From contig LRSR01014294.1 of the NCBI GenBank assembly GCA_001579985.1, positions 1-28,340 of the forward strand: a DNA stretch of 28,340 bases, in the 5' to 3' direction. The position numbers and the translations under genes are program-made. The stretch comes from Hypsibius dujardini. Taxonomy: Eukaryota > Tardigrada > Eutardigrada > Parachela > Hypsibiidae. The notes beneath the pieces are model-generated. The model was not told the DNA's origin, did not search any database, and saw only the letters and a program-made list of their open reading frames with translations. Below are positions 1 through 10,318 of the stretch, in pieces; the stretch's first letter is position 1, and the number at the start of each line of letters is the position of its first letter.

Positions 1-561
1 ATAAAGTCGGTCGATCGCCACAAAAGCTCCTGACAGCGGAGCGCAGCGAAAATAATATTCACCATGGAAGGAGCCGTCACATTGGCCATGACCGGGATGG
101 TCCGGCAGTTCCACCCCGAAAAATATCCCCGAACCGCGGCCTTGCAAAGTCCCACGATAGCGAATCACTCCGGGAAAAAGCATATCGCCTAGTAAGACGG
201 TGACATCTGCGCCCTCATCGAAATCGTACGCATCCTCCAAACGATTCTTTTTCAGCAATTCAACTCGCTTCTCGTAGTCCCCGACGGACCGCAACAAGGA
301 TACCCCGTAGGAGCCGATTTCCTGCAGGTCTCGCGGATCGCACTCTACGATGATGTCTTTGCGATCCAGCGAGATCAGGGTGACAAGTACGTGGCCCGAG
401 CCTCCGTCGACGTTGTCGAAGATCTCTTCAAGAAGCTCGCCCTTGTACACCATCACCCGGGCGTCCATGGCATCGTGAACCAGGGCCCGTCCGAATTGCT
501 TGTTCAGCAAGATGAATTTCCGTAGAAGCGGCGCGGGTGATTGCACGTAATCTGAAGCCAT
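1..561 (-). CDS. CYLD: CYLD-like ubiquitin C-terminal hydrolase, N-terminal part with CAP-Gly domain (partial)
   Basis: On the minus strand 187 codons are open from the ATG at 561-559 to the window edge, so the 3' part is missing. Residues about 117-187 form a CAP-Gly domain: FPGVIRYRG (129-137), GIFFGVEL (145-152), then a QCDG turn (160-163) and GAFVAIDRL (178-186). CYLD CAP-Gly domains share this pattern, and the preceding stretch ending in LLKKNRL (102-108) resembles the segment before the first CAP-Gly of animal CYLD. CYLD removes Lys63- and Met1-linked ubiquitin chains and restrains NF-kB/JNK signalling; its CAP-Gly domains bind partners or microtubules. The catalytic USP domain lies outside the window. 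The ATG sits 3 nt after a good 3' splice site (TTGTTTTTCAG on the minus strand), so a leader intron is likely. It could be another CAP-Gly protein, but the pre-domain match favours CYLD. The exon may end just before position 1. Confidence 0.82.
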   Translation of the reverse strand, partial: MASDYVQSPAPLLRKFILLNKQFGRALVHDAMDARVMVYKGELLEEIFDNVDGGSGHVLVTLISLDRKDIIVECDPRDLQEIGSYGVSLLRSVGDYEKRVELLKKNRLEDAYDFDEGADVTVLLGDMLFPGVIRYRGTLQGRGSGIFFGVELPDHPGHGQCDGSFHGEYYFRCAPLSGAFVAIDRLY

Positions 562-1264
562 TTTCTGAAAAACAACAAAGAAACATTATTGCCAGGAAAT
601 GCATGAAATTGTTGTCGAGTGCTTTACTTGATTGATCGATTGCCGGGAAATGCATGAAATTGTTGTGGAGTGCTTCACTTGATTGATCGATTGATCGATT
701 GCCCTTTCGAATTAAGCTGTTATTGAGTTACCCAGCAGTTTTAATTCAAAGCTAATTCTCCAGTTAGCTGCTCATTCAATATGTTACGGCTAAGTTGATA
801 AATTATACAATTGAGATCTTTTAGAAAGCAGACGCAGGCACAAAATTGTTAACCAGAAGGCAATTAAACTTCTGTCCGCTTGTCCGCTTACCCGATCGAT
901 TGATTGGCTGATTGGCTGATTGAGGCCTCATAAACGTCAAATCTCCACCTCTTCCCGGGATAATCGTTCCACGCCAACCAAATCGCTCTGATGGCCATGA
1001 GAAATGAAATCAACACATGTATTTCGCTATCGGGTTTGGCATCATTTGGGATTGTGGATAAGAAGAGCAACGAAAATCGCACACGACATAAAATGTTCGT
1101 TTTCCTACCTCCGGAAGGCTTCCGCGCCGCCCTTCCTCCCTTCCCGCAGTCGTCGACTGAGGTTATATTGGATTAGAACGTTAAATACCGAAAATCATAA
1201 CTGTCATTCCTCAATCTGATAAGGCAAATACAAGGAAATAAATTGTGAGATTTTCTACTGACAG
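562..1264. other. Intergenic/leader-intron DNA between CYLD and FUBP genes
   Basis: No coding exon is recognisable. Minus-strand positions 565-580 are the polypyrimidine tract and AG of the splice acceptor of the CYLD exon. The stretch also holds a 51-bp tandem duplication (591-692) and GATT/GATC-rich simple sequence (around 690-705 and 893-925). Short ORFs here have no family resemblance. Confidence 0.6.
591..692. repeat. 51-bp tandem duplication
   Basis: Two adjacent copies (591-641 and 642-692) both read GCCRGGAAATGCATGAAATT at the start and CTTGATTGATCGATT at the end, with about three mismatches. They lie just upstream of the CYLD exon acceptor, probably inside the leader intron. Confidence 0.85.
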
Positions 1265-1430
1265 TAAGCGACAGAATTAAATCTGACGGAGGGTCCCGGA
1301 AATGGGCAATAGGGGCGGGGGAAGGGATGGAGCCCCGCTGGTTGATTGGTTGATTGTTCAAGTATTACCCCTGTCCCGCCCCTTTTGCCCATTTCGGGGA
1401 CCCTCCATTAGATTAAATTCTGTCGCTTTA
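1265..1430. mobile_element. Short TIR element (MITE-like), 166 bp, TA ends
   Basis: The left end (1265-1320, starting TAAGCGACAGAATTAAATCT) and the right end (1375-1430, ending GATTAAATTCTGTCGCTTTA) are inverted copies about 55 bp long with few mismatches. The inner part includes GGAGGGTCCC and the complement of CCGCCCCTTTTGCCCAT. Almost the whole element is TIR, leaving a core of about 50 bp and no coding capacity. TA at both outer borders fits a TA target duplication of the Tc1/mariner type, but the family is inferred. It lies between the divergent CYLD and FUBP genes. Confidence 0.75.
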
Positions 1431-2203
1431 ATACTGTACGAGTACACTGCACGCCTCAGTCCGGTAAGCCATAATTAACGTAGGCAGCTCCGTGAACCGG
1501 CGGCCGAATCTGCAGTCCTTGTTGAAGTTCTGGAACGCGAGAGCCGAATTTCGCACTCTCGCAAGTGTTTTTAAACTTCTACTAGAACGGTAGAAATGCT
1601 TCTTAACAACGATCCAGTTAACCAACCAGTTCTACTGTTATGGCCGGAAAAAATGAGTGCAAACTGGCAAATCAATCAATCGATGACACACAGCGATGAA
1701 TTACGTAAAAATAAATAATATAACTTTCTGTGGTAATTTACGAAGGTGTCCGAATCTGCTCTGGCAGGACAGGCAGGCAGCCAAAAAAGTCAACAAACCA
1801 AGCGCGAAGGTTGTGGCCAGAATGATTGACTTACCCAGTTAGAGGCAAACTTCTTTGTAAAAGCTGAGTGGCTCTTAACTCGGTCAGTCGCGCATTCTTT
1901 TTATGTAGTCTTCTGGTAGTACAAGCACACCTTATTAGTCTAATCAATCAAATCAAGTGTTTCTTTTCGGGCTGTTACATGTAGCTCACCAAACTACCTC
2001 ATTCAATGGAAAGCTGCCTATTCGGCTCACCATTCGATGCGAACATTAAATTTGAGAAATCGACGACTTTCTGCCATTTTGATTTGTTGTGGTTCCAGAC
2101 ATTCGACCTGCATTCATCCCGAAAGATCGCTCATTCATTTTTACACTACCAAATCCGTATCTTATATTTTTTTACTGGGAAATCTCATCCACCCACGGGG
2201 AAC
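1431..2203. other. Upstream region and probable 5' leader of the FUBP gene
   Basis: No conserved coding sequence is seen. The last part probably contains the promoter and 5' UTR of the FUBP gene. An in-frame ATG at 2006 would add 66 residues to the FUBP protein, but that extension (starting MESCLFGSPF) has no family resemblance. No convincing TATA box was found. Confidence 0.5.
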
Positions 2204-5200
2204 ATGGCTTCACCAAATGAGTTTCAAGAAGCCGTGGAACGCGCTAAACGGGTATGCAGACAGGACTCATCGTAATTTGCGGGGTCTTCGAGCATTTTCA
2301 CCCGATATTTTCCCTTCTCCCGCCCTCGGCCGAGCAGGAAATATATTCCCCATTTGATTTTAGATCGCAAAACAGTTGGCGGAACAGGGCAAACGCGCCG
2401 CTTCGGACGAGGATGGAGGCGAGCCAGCAGCCAAACGCTTCGGAGGCTTTGCCAACGGTGAGTTTGTTTGTTGTTCCCTATTTTGGCCCGAAACTTTTTC
2501 CCTTCCTCTGTTGAGTGGTGTCCGCGGGGAGTTAGGTTGTCCACAGGTGCCGAATGGTTTGTATTTTTTAACGCACACGCACGCACACACCAAGATCCGG
2601 ACCGGCCCGGGGTGGACTAGGTGGGAGGATGAGAGCGTGTGTTTATTTCTAGCCGTGTTTTGCGTTGTATGTTTTCAGGAGCTCCTGCCATGCCCGGGAT
2701 GAATGGGTACATGCTCACACGCATTTTGTCACTGTGTTTTACACAATTATATTCAATGTCGTCACATTTGATGTTTACCGCGCTCTTACGGACATCATTG
2801 TGAACTGTGATACCATAAGGCTGTGTAGTACACGGTTGTGTGATCGGTGTGTGGTGACTGTTGGATGTGACTGATGGATTGTTCTTCTTCTGCTCCTTGC
2901 AGCGCCTTCGGTGGTCAGCAGACGCAGGAGGACTGGTTCGTGCCCAATCGGATGGTCGGATTAAGTAAGTGGGGAAGGAATGGTCTGAGGTGAACTTGCT
3001 CAGTGACTGTCACAGAGACTACTTGGAGGTACATTGAGATGATTGATTGGCTGATTGATTGATTGACTGATTGATTGGCTGATTGATTGACTCATTGATT
3101 GACTCATTAAAGTAAAGGGAAGCTTCTAAAGAATCAGCGTTTCTGTAAAGGAGGATACAGGTAATTAATTCAGAAACTAAATCTTAGTTTATTTCTCGGT
3201 TGATATTTGGTCCTACCTTTGAAGTTATGTGCGGGAAGCTACATTTGGACGACACAAGCTGCACGGATAATACGAAAGCACGTATGATTGATTGATTGAT
3301 TTGAGAGTTCGATATTTGGTTTTTGTCGTTCGTAACTGTTAATCAAGCGATCCATTGTAGTTGAATGGCTTTACAACTTGTTGATGTTTCGTCAGCTTGA
3401 TTGTTACATTGTGCAATTGTTTTGTTACTATTCAAGTTGGGGCATTCGGTTTCTGAAACTGAAAAATTCACAATTGGCGAATTCGCTGGTGAATGTGGTA
3501 AATTGATTTGCGCCTGGCCGCATGGACCCTCTACTGGCCTTCTCTAGTCACTGACGCTCAAGCTCGTGTCTTTTTCAGTTATTGGGAAAGGAGGCGAAAA
3601 CATTGGACGAATTCAGGACACATGCGGCGCTAAACTGCAACTGGGACAGGAGCCCAGTGGCGACAAGCGGTCCTGTGTTATTTATGGCACACCTCAAGCC
3701 ATTGCGTGAGTTTTTGTTTTAATTTTGCTTCTTGAAAGCAAAATGTGTTACTAATACCTTGACGTGTGTCCTTTTAGAAAATGTAAGGAAATGGTGCAGG
3801 AAATCGTCGACAAGGAAGGCCAGCGGAATCAGTTCAACCCGACCGGGGGATTGGGAGCGGGCGGCGGCTACGGCGGTGCAGGTCTGGGAATGGGACTGGG
3901 ACTGGGCGCCGGAGGACCGCCACAGGGTCCACAGGCCACGGTGGAAGTACACGTACCCAAGCACAAAGTCGGCCAGATTATCGGCAAGGGCGGAGAGACC
4001 ATCCGGAGTCTGCAGGATAAGGCGCGGGTGCGGATGTTCCTCATTCAAGACGTCGATCCGGCCAGCCCGACCAAACCCATTAAAATCACCGGTGATCCTG
4101 AACGCGTTGAGGTAAGAAATCATGAACGCAAGTTGTGATCTAACTTTGTCTCTAACCAAAACGTATGTCTGCTTGGTAAATTTTTGTCGGTGAGAGAGTT
4201 TTCAAATCTAATATTGAGTTTAATTAAACTATGAATTCGTAGTTTTCAAGCAAATTGATTCGGTCCGATGAATGAGTCAGGGAAGTTATCCACGTTTCTC
4301 GTTCTTTTATAACTATCAAATTCTGCTGAAACTATCTAGAAGCTGTGCTTCTAGAACCAGCTGTTTGAGAATCTTCGCATAGAGTCGGGGCGGGGCAGGG
4401 AGTGTACTCAACCACCTGACCACCCCCTGCTCCGCCCCTTTTGCCCATACCCCGAACCCTCAGTGTACTCAACACCTATCCCCTGCTCCGCCCCTTTTGC
4501 CCATACCCGAACCCTCAGTGTACTCAACCACCTGACCATCCCCTGCTCCGCCCCTTTTGCCCATACCCCGGACCCTCCAGTCAGCTCAATCTTGTCGTTG
4601 ATTGTATAATTGTTGGCATCTGAACTATTGGTTCTTAGTTTGCCCGTCTGTGTCTTTGACCCGTCTTTTTGCCTTTTCCCCCTCAGCATGCGCGACAGTT
4701 GGTCGAAGAAATGATCAACCAACCGGACGGACCGGGCGGTGATCGCGGCGGTCAAGTGCAAGAGCAAATCCGCGTCCCTAGACAATCGGTGGGCGTAATC
4801 ATTGGGAAAGGTGGTGAAACCATCCGCGACATTCAGAGTGAAACCGGAGCTCGCATTCAGTTTGTCGGTACGTGGTGGTGGGGATGATTTTTCATCTCCC
4901 CCAACGCAAGTGTCCGGATCAAATAACTGGATTGTAACGATTTTCCAGACTTACATTCCGACAATCCCAACGAGACGGAAAAGACCTGCCTGATCAGCGG
5001 CCGTCCTCCGCAGGTGCAAGAGGCCAAGAGGATGGTGGAAGGTCTGCTTGCCAACAGCGCCCAGATGGCTCAGCAAAAACTGATGATGGGCGCACCGCAG
5101 ATGCACCAGAAACCACGCTTCGAGTGCGAGGAGGTCTTCAAGGTGCCGGCGGCGCGAACGGGCGTCGTCATTGGAAAAGGTACTGGTCTTAATTGTTAAT

Positions 5201-6205
5201 TTAGCTGTCGCTTTTCGTGCCGTTTCGTATGAGCCGTCTTCTTTAAGGCGGGGAAACAATTCGAATGATCTGCGAAAGATCGGGCGCAAAAGTGGAGCTG
5301 GATAGGAATCACCCGCAAACGGCGGACGACAGAATCTTTCACATTCGCGGGTCGCGAGAATGCGTCGAAGCGGCCAAGCAGATCATTACGGAAAAGATTG
5401 CCGAACAACCGGTATGCCTTCATGCAGCAAATCCGAATTGCATTCAAAAATCGGCGTCGGCTTGGAACTCGAATCAAACGGATTGCTTTTTCTATTTGAT
5501 GCCTTCCCTAAATATGAATAGCCAGAGATGTCTTGAATTTGAATAGCCAGAAATAGCTTGAGAAATTTCCTTTACAGAGAGGATTCGGCGGAGATAATCG
5601 GGGTCCTTCGGGGTAAGTGAGAAGCGTGCTCCTGGTGTCCATAAGTGTCTCAAGGTGTTTCCCGTCTTGTGGCTTTGGTTTCTCCCAATTGACCTCACTC
5701 TTCCTGTAGTGGTCCTAACCGGAACTGGGAAGGTGGACATGGCGGAGGAGTGGGTGGTGGTGGCGGCTACAACCAGTGGGACAGCAACGCCGGCGGCGGC
5801 GATCCCGCCAACGCCTTTTGGCAGGCCTACTGTCAGCAGTATTACAGCCAAATGGGCAGTGCCATGCCGGCTGGAGTACCCGGCATGCCGGCGGCACCCT
5901 ATGGGATGGGTGTCGGTGCACCGGCAGCCCCGACCGGTGGTGACGGCGGCGCCCAGCCGGTGGATCCCAGTGCGGCCAGCTACTACTACAACGCCGCGGC
6001 GAATCCGCAGCAGGCGGACAACGGGGCCGCAGTCAGCGCCGTCCAGACCACCGAGGACGGCGGGCAGGACTTTAGTCGGGCGTGGGTCAATTACTACCGC
6101 TCCATCGGCCAGCACAAGGAGGCTGACGACCTGGAGGCTTCCCTCAAGGCCAAAGAAAACGGCGGCGGCACGAATGGCGCAACAGCGACTGCTGCAAGCC
6201 AGTAG
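2204..6205 (+). CDS. FUBP1: Far upstream element-binding protein (FUBP/KHSRP/Psi family), four KH domains, complete, 11 exons
   Basis: Exons: 2204-2251, 2364-2457, 2679-2706, 2903-2964, 3579-3705, 3778-4111, 4687-4867, 4949-5179, 5248-5411, 5578-5612, 5710-6205. All introns are GT/AG with matching phases and the joined frame gives 599 aa. Residues 7-18 (FQEAVERAKRIA) match the N-terminal helix of the family, and KR 26-27/KR 40-41 look like a bipartite nuclear signal. Four KH domains carry GKGG loops at 80-83, 189-192, 271-274 and 367-370; a Gly-rich linker separates KH1 and KH2. The C-terminus has the family's Trp/Tyr motifs, FWQAYCQQYY (471-480) and DFSRAWVNYYRSIG (555-568). Family members bind single-stranded DNA/RNA in the nucleus and act in MYC-type transcription control, splicing and mRNA decay. 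Invertebrates usually have one gene for the three vertebrate paralogues, so the symbol is by family. The start at 2204 (AACATGG) was chosen on family length; an in-frame ATG lies at 2006. Confidence 0.93.
2965..3578 (+). other. FUBP intron 4 with GATT simple repeat
   Basis: This 614-bp intron lies between exon 4, ending at the first base of an Ile codon, and exon 5, which carries the KH1 GKGG loop. It contains GATTGATT/GACTGATT-type simple repeats at about 3037-3110 and 3285-3301. I see no other feature in it. Confidence 0.8.
4384..4578. repeat. About 58-bp minisatellite (3 units) in FUBP intron 6, related to the 1265-1430 element
   Basis: Three units begin AGTGTACTCAAC at 4401, 4462 and 4517 and are 61, 55 and 62 bp long. 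Each contains CTGCTCCGCCCCTTTTGCCC followed by ATACCCCGAACCCTC. That core resembles the inner TIR of the element at 1265-1430 (CCGCCCCTTTTGCCCAT, then GGGGACCCTCC). An inverted piece, GTCGGGGCGGGGCAGGG, precedes the array at 4384. The array lies well inside the intron (4112-4686). Confidence 0.8.
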
Positions 6206-6837
6206 ATGGCGACTTAGTACGCGCCCCTTGTGGCGATTTGTTCTTCTTGTTGTTATCTCTTTATTACTCTGGATTTTGTGGGCGGGGAGTGTGCGCCGTC
6301 ATCTTCTTCTTTCCTGATCAGCAGCAGCGGTCGCACCCCTTTTTTGTATGCGCTGTGTTTTGGTTGCGAGTTTTTAGCCGCTGTTTTTACATCCTTATTG
6401 CCAACTGTACTGTGCTAATATGTACTACACGTGCCGGGGGTGTTTCCCCCCGAAAAGTATGTTCCAAGGCGGGCGTCACGGAAGTCGTGTTCCTTCTGGA
6501 GCTGTGTTTTCTCATGTTTCTAATTGTTTGACTTACACTCACACACACACACACACACATACACACTCACTACGGATGGGCGGTGTTTATGTCGTATCAG
6601 AGTCATCACACCCGTTCATGTAGATTGATTGATGGATTGTAAATTTGGAACGATGTGGGATTAGACCTCGGTTCCCTTCCTTTCATTCGTGTACAGTACA
6701 AGTAATGTGCACGTGTGCGGTCGTCCAGCCAAGCGACAGTTTCCTGTTGATGCACACTTGAATGAACGAATTGCTTTGGCTGGTGAACGAATTTGAAGTG
6801 AGAGAACCCTGACGTACAATACTTCACTGGTGGCTTG
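6206..6837 (+). other. FUBP 3' UTR / downstream flank
   Basis: T-rich and G/T-rich sequence after the TAG stop, with a (CA)n tract at about 6537-6568. I see no AATAAA here; the first AATAAA downstream is at 7003-7008 inside the TIR element. No other gene is visible. Confidence 0.6.
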
Positions 6838-7154
6838 TACACACATGGCCACAGTTTTGGGTGGCAGAGATGGAGCCATCAGGGTGGTCTGAGTTTGAGC
6901 CGCTCTTGGCTAGAGCTTGCCACTGCTTTCTCCTGAATCTTTGATTTAACGCCCGGCCCAGCGGAAAAATGAGATTGAGCGAGCCGCTCTAAATTCCGCT
7001 AAAATAAACAAGTTCAATCAATCGATCAATCGAGTAAAGGCTGCATGGTCAGCTGTAGTCAAGAGCGCGTGCGCGCGGTGACTTAATTCGGCTCGAACTC
7101 GGACCACTCATTTTGGCTTAAAGTCTGCCATCCAAAATTGTGGCCATGTGTGTA
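6838..7154. mobile_element. TIR element copy 1 (MITE-like), about 317 bp
   Basis: 31-bp terminal inverted repeats run at 6838-6868 (TACACACATGGCCACAGTTT...) and 7124-7154 (...AAATTGTGGCCATGTGTGTA) with two mismatches. TA at each border fits a TA target duplication. The inside carries GATC/GATT runs and one unit of a 24-bp motif (around GAGCCATCAGGGTGGTCTGA), with no coding capacity. Its middle part (about 6873-7094) is nearly identical to the reverse complement of 13032-13246. Confidence 0.85.
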
Positions 7155-8847
7155 GTAGCAGTAATAGTAGGGACTCGGTTCTGTGCTAGTAATTGCAGAC
7201 AGCAGGGATCGGTTCATGATTGCCCGAAATCGTATTTAGTGTTGTACGTACAATATAACACCTAACCCTATTCAGTGCTGCATGTACCCTGTGTAAGACC
7301 ACAGGCGACGCGGTGTCTGTGGTCTGGAGGTGTTGCTACATTGGTACGCCATGGTCGGAGAAATGCATGTGACAAATTGACCGGCTCTCACGCCGGGGAA
7401 AAACTGATTAACCGAGTTCGGACTCTCGGTGTGTCGTTACTGGTACACTGCATGTGCATGTGCGTGTGCATGTGCATGTGCATGCACAGGTAGATGGACC
7501 CGGTGGGCGATTGTCGCGCTTTCTCGGTGTCCCGCTGCGAACAGCGCAAATGGTTTTTTTATTCCGATATTTCATGTACCGTCCTTCATAATGGCTCCCC
7601 ACAATGAAACCATTAGCGTGCAGGTATTCCAAAAAAGAACTACTGCAGTCGAAAGAACTGCCAAGACCGACGTACACAAGCGATGCCTGTCAAGCCATTA
7701 ACGACCGAGATGAGAGCCGCAACTCTTTTTCAAAACTTCAGACGTTCTTCGAAAATGACCAACCAATTTTGTTCGATTGTGGGACTGACCATTGTCCGAC
7801 AAAACAAAAACCGACAGACGCGATCACCGAAAGACGTTAATGCCTTTTCCATGCCGTGGGACACCTTGTTAGTGCTCGCGTTAGTTAATCTTTCTTCCGG
7901 TCGGGAAGTGTCTCGTCCACCGACATGTGGGATGGAAATAAGAAAGATCCTCTCGGTGAAAGAGAACTTTTGCCATGCTCAAGGAGACAGCTTTATATTT
8001 ATATTACAGTAAAGAGTAGTATGAGTGAGTAATAACTACATTGCTGTTACATATACAAGCTAAGACAGTTCAAAGCATCGAGTCTAAGATTGGACACACA
8101 AGAATCCAAATGCGGTTTGGTTTAATTAGCTCGCGCTTCACGGGCTGACAGGTTTATGGTCATTGACGATCAGCGACTCGGGTCGCTGAGGAGCCGGCCG
8201 GCTCCTCACTATATTATTCCTGCTCTTTTGGAAAAGTCCCGTCTTGCAACAACACTGTCTTTGGCCTGTTTTAACATATGACCACGACAGTTATGGACAA
8301 TTTTAGACTTGTAGACGGAAAGGCGGAAACACCGCAGAAAACATTGCGGACTTTTGCGAAAACAAGTAGGCGTGAATAAATTAGCTCAGCTCATTAATGG
8401 GCAGTTGTTCATTAGAAGTACGGCTAACACGAAACCCTTCACCCTTCAAGCCTCGACAATTAATGACGTCTCCAATTTTGTGTTGTTTTCGTCTGGTAAT
8501 CTGTCTAGAAAATGAACACAGACACACATACGTTTATTTGCACGTTTTTCAGGCAGTGGAAAGAAGCGGCGACCTGCAGGCACGCTCGTCAATTTTATTG
8601 CGACTCCGCCCACCCACGAAAGGTCAACTGACCCATCAATTGCGACGGCAGACGCGTTAATCTGTATCGTAATCAGGGACACGTGTGCGGCAGCCACTTG
8701 CTGTGGCAGTAATAATGAGTAGTGAACACTCGTTACTCGTACTTCCATTTTGTCGAACAAAAATATCGGTTTCGTTTAGCCTACGGTCTAATGCGCGTCT
8801 CTGTCTCCTGAACAAAAAACTCACCGGACAATAGTCATGTCTGGGAA
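7155..8847. other. Intergenic region without recognisable gene
   Basis: Only short ORFs without family resemblance are present. Small features are a CATGTG-rich run (7447-7487) and a 22-bp palindrome next to a short hairpin (8171-8208). I see no conserved exon with paired splice sites on either strand. Confidence 0.55.
8171..8208. repeat. Hairpin followed by perfect 22-bp palindrome
   Basis: CAGCGAC (8171-8177) pairs with GTCGCTG (8182-8188) across a 4-nt loop. Next to it, and sharing two bases, is the perfect palindrome TGAGGAGCCGG/CCGGCTCCTCA (8187-8208). Function is unknown. Confidence 0.8.
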
Positions 8848-8926
8848 CAGACACAGACACAGACACAGACACAGACACAGACACAGACACAGACACAGAC
8901 ACAGACACAGACACAGACACAGACAA
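8848..8926. repeat. (CAGACA)n array
   Basis: About 13 uninterrupted copies of the hexamer CAGACA, followed by a few degenerate copies up to about 8950. ORFs through it (His-Arg or Ser-Val repeats) are by-products of the period-6 sequence. Confidence 0.95.
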
Positions 8927-8950
8927 CGATGCAGACACAGACAAAGACAG

Positions 8951-9747
8951 ATGCTTCTCAAAGAGGCTCCAAAAAAGGCATCTCTAAAAAATTTTTCTAT
9001 GATACAAAATTCATTCACCTGTTCTAGCCGCATCGACAGCGCCTCAAAAACGTTCTTTGACCGAACAATTTTTCTATTCTATTAAATCACTAAACCCACA
9101 TGGCACTCGGTGGTGTTTAAATTTCGGCTGTCACTTCGATGGGACAGGGGCAAGAGAGATGAGCGCGCGACTGGTAATAACTTTTCCGTCGTGTTAGACC
9201 AGTATTATTAGGAAACAATTTTTCCGGCAAAACAAGGAGCTCGCCTGTTCTTCTTCTTTGAGCCGCGCCCTCATTTTTTTTCTCAAATAGTTTTCGACAG
9301 CGGCGCGCTGCAAAGCAGCCGCAGCAGCACTCTACTCTCTCTCTCTCTCTTTCTCTCTAGCTCTTGTTCGGTGTAGTAGTAGGGCATGTTATCATAATAA
9401 ATGTGAAAGTCGTATTACAGGCGTATTCTGTGTATTTGCACACTTCATCATATACTGCGGCAGTGGTCGTCTTAGTGTGCTACACAGTAAAACCGGCGCG
9501 CGCGGTGATGATGATGCCACCACGCAGTCTTTTGAGATCGTAAAAAGTGTGTTCTCTCCTGCGTCGGAAAGAGAGCAAAAAGTGATGAAGAGAGATTTGA
9601 GAACTTTATGCTTGCGTGTATGTGTGTGTCCAGTTGCGCGCTCTAAGCTTCTGTTGGTTTATTTACGATGAAGAAGAACCGTTGAGGAAGTGTATGACGT
9701 GCAGAATGACGGAGAGCTCGAGGCAAAAAATTGAACTGGACGCCGGA
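8951..9747. other. Non-coding region upstream of a possible promoter
   Basis: No coding exon is recognisable. It contains a CT-rich tract (about 9333-9358), a GCAGCCGCAGCAG run (9313-9328) and CG-rich patches near 9496. It could be upstream control sequence of the gene whose leader exon appears to end at 9950. Confidence 0.4.
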
Positions 9748-9755
9748 TATATATA
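9748..9755 (+). promoter_or_regulatory. Possible TATA box
   Basis: GATATATATACTG lies about 195 bp before a strong splice donor (CG|GTAAGTG at 9951). This would fit a TATA promoter driving a short untranslated first exon of the gene whose long coding exon starts near 11504. It is inferred from sequence alone. Confidence 0.3.
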
Positions 9756-9779
9756 CTGAGTGAGTGCACCGAGGATGTG

Positions 9780-9950
9780 GTGTTGTGTGCCCTAATTTCA
9801 AAGCATAAACTGTTGTGTGGAATGATTTCTATCCTCGGCGTCGTCGGGGACCTCTTTTCTGGACTATAAAGTTGGAATAGTTCGACACCGGCTGAAACTC
9901 ATTTTTGACACCCGGTGTGAGTAAAATCACCAGCCACTCCTTGTTTAACG
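9780..9950 (+). other. Putative 5' untranslated exon
   Basis: The region after the TATA-like site ends at the consensus donor TTTAACG|GTAAGTG (9951). A good acceptor, TTCTATTTTGCAG, ends at 11266, so an intron 9951-11266 would join this leader to the exon holding the 428-codon ORF. The 5' edge is only estimated from the TATA position. Confidence 0.35.
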
Positions 9951-9966
9951 GTAAGTGTAATACTAC

Positions 9967-10111
9967 CACAGTAAAATCTTTACTAAATATTTTTCTAAAT
10001 ACTTCCAGTTTCTTTCAGCAAATAATTTCAGTCTGTCTGGATTCAACAGGCAGTTTGAAGAAAAAGCAGACAGACAGGCAAACAGACAGACAGGCAAACA
10101 GTCAGACAGAC

Positions 10112-10146
<35 letters not shown>

Positions 10147-10318
10147 ACAGACAGACAAACAGACAAACAGTCAGTCAGACATACAGACAGACAGAGCTCC
10201 CGAGAGCGAGTCCGGGTCCACAGTAAAATCTTTAGTAAATATTTTTTTAAAGTACTTCCAGTTTCTTTCAGCAAATAGTTTCATTCTGTCTGGATTCAAC
10301 GGGCAGTTTGGAGAAAAG
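9967..10318. repeat. 100-bp direct duplication flanking a CAGA array
   Basis: Copy A (9967-10065) and copy B (10218-10318) both run from CCACAGTAAAATCTT through CTTCCAGTTTCTTTCAGCAA to TCTGTCTGGATTCAAC and GGCAGTTTG, with roughly 10 differences. Between them lies a (CAGA)n array at about 10067-10195. Both copies sit in the putative leader intron (9951-11266), and each contains TTTCTTTCAG, which could act as a decoy splice acceptor. Confidence 0.85.

Noticed and set aside
5492-6317. ORFs of 207 and 220 codons overlapping FUBP exon 11
   Set aside because: Shadows of the Gly/Ala-rich coding exon in other frames; the KH gene frame is supported by splice sites and motifs.
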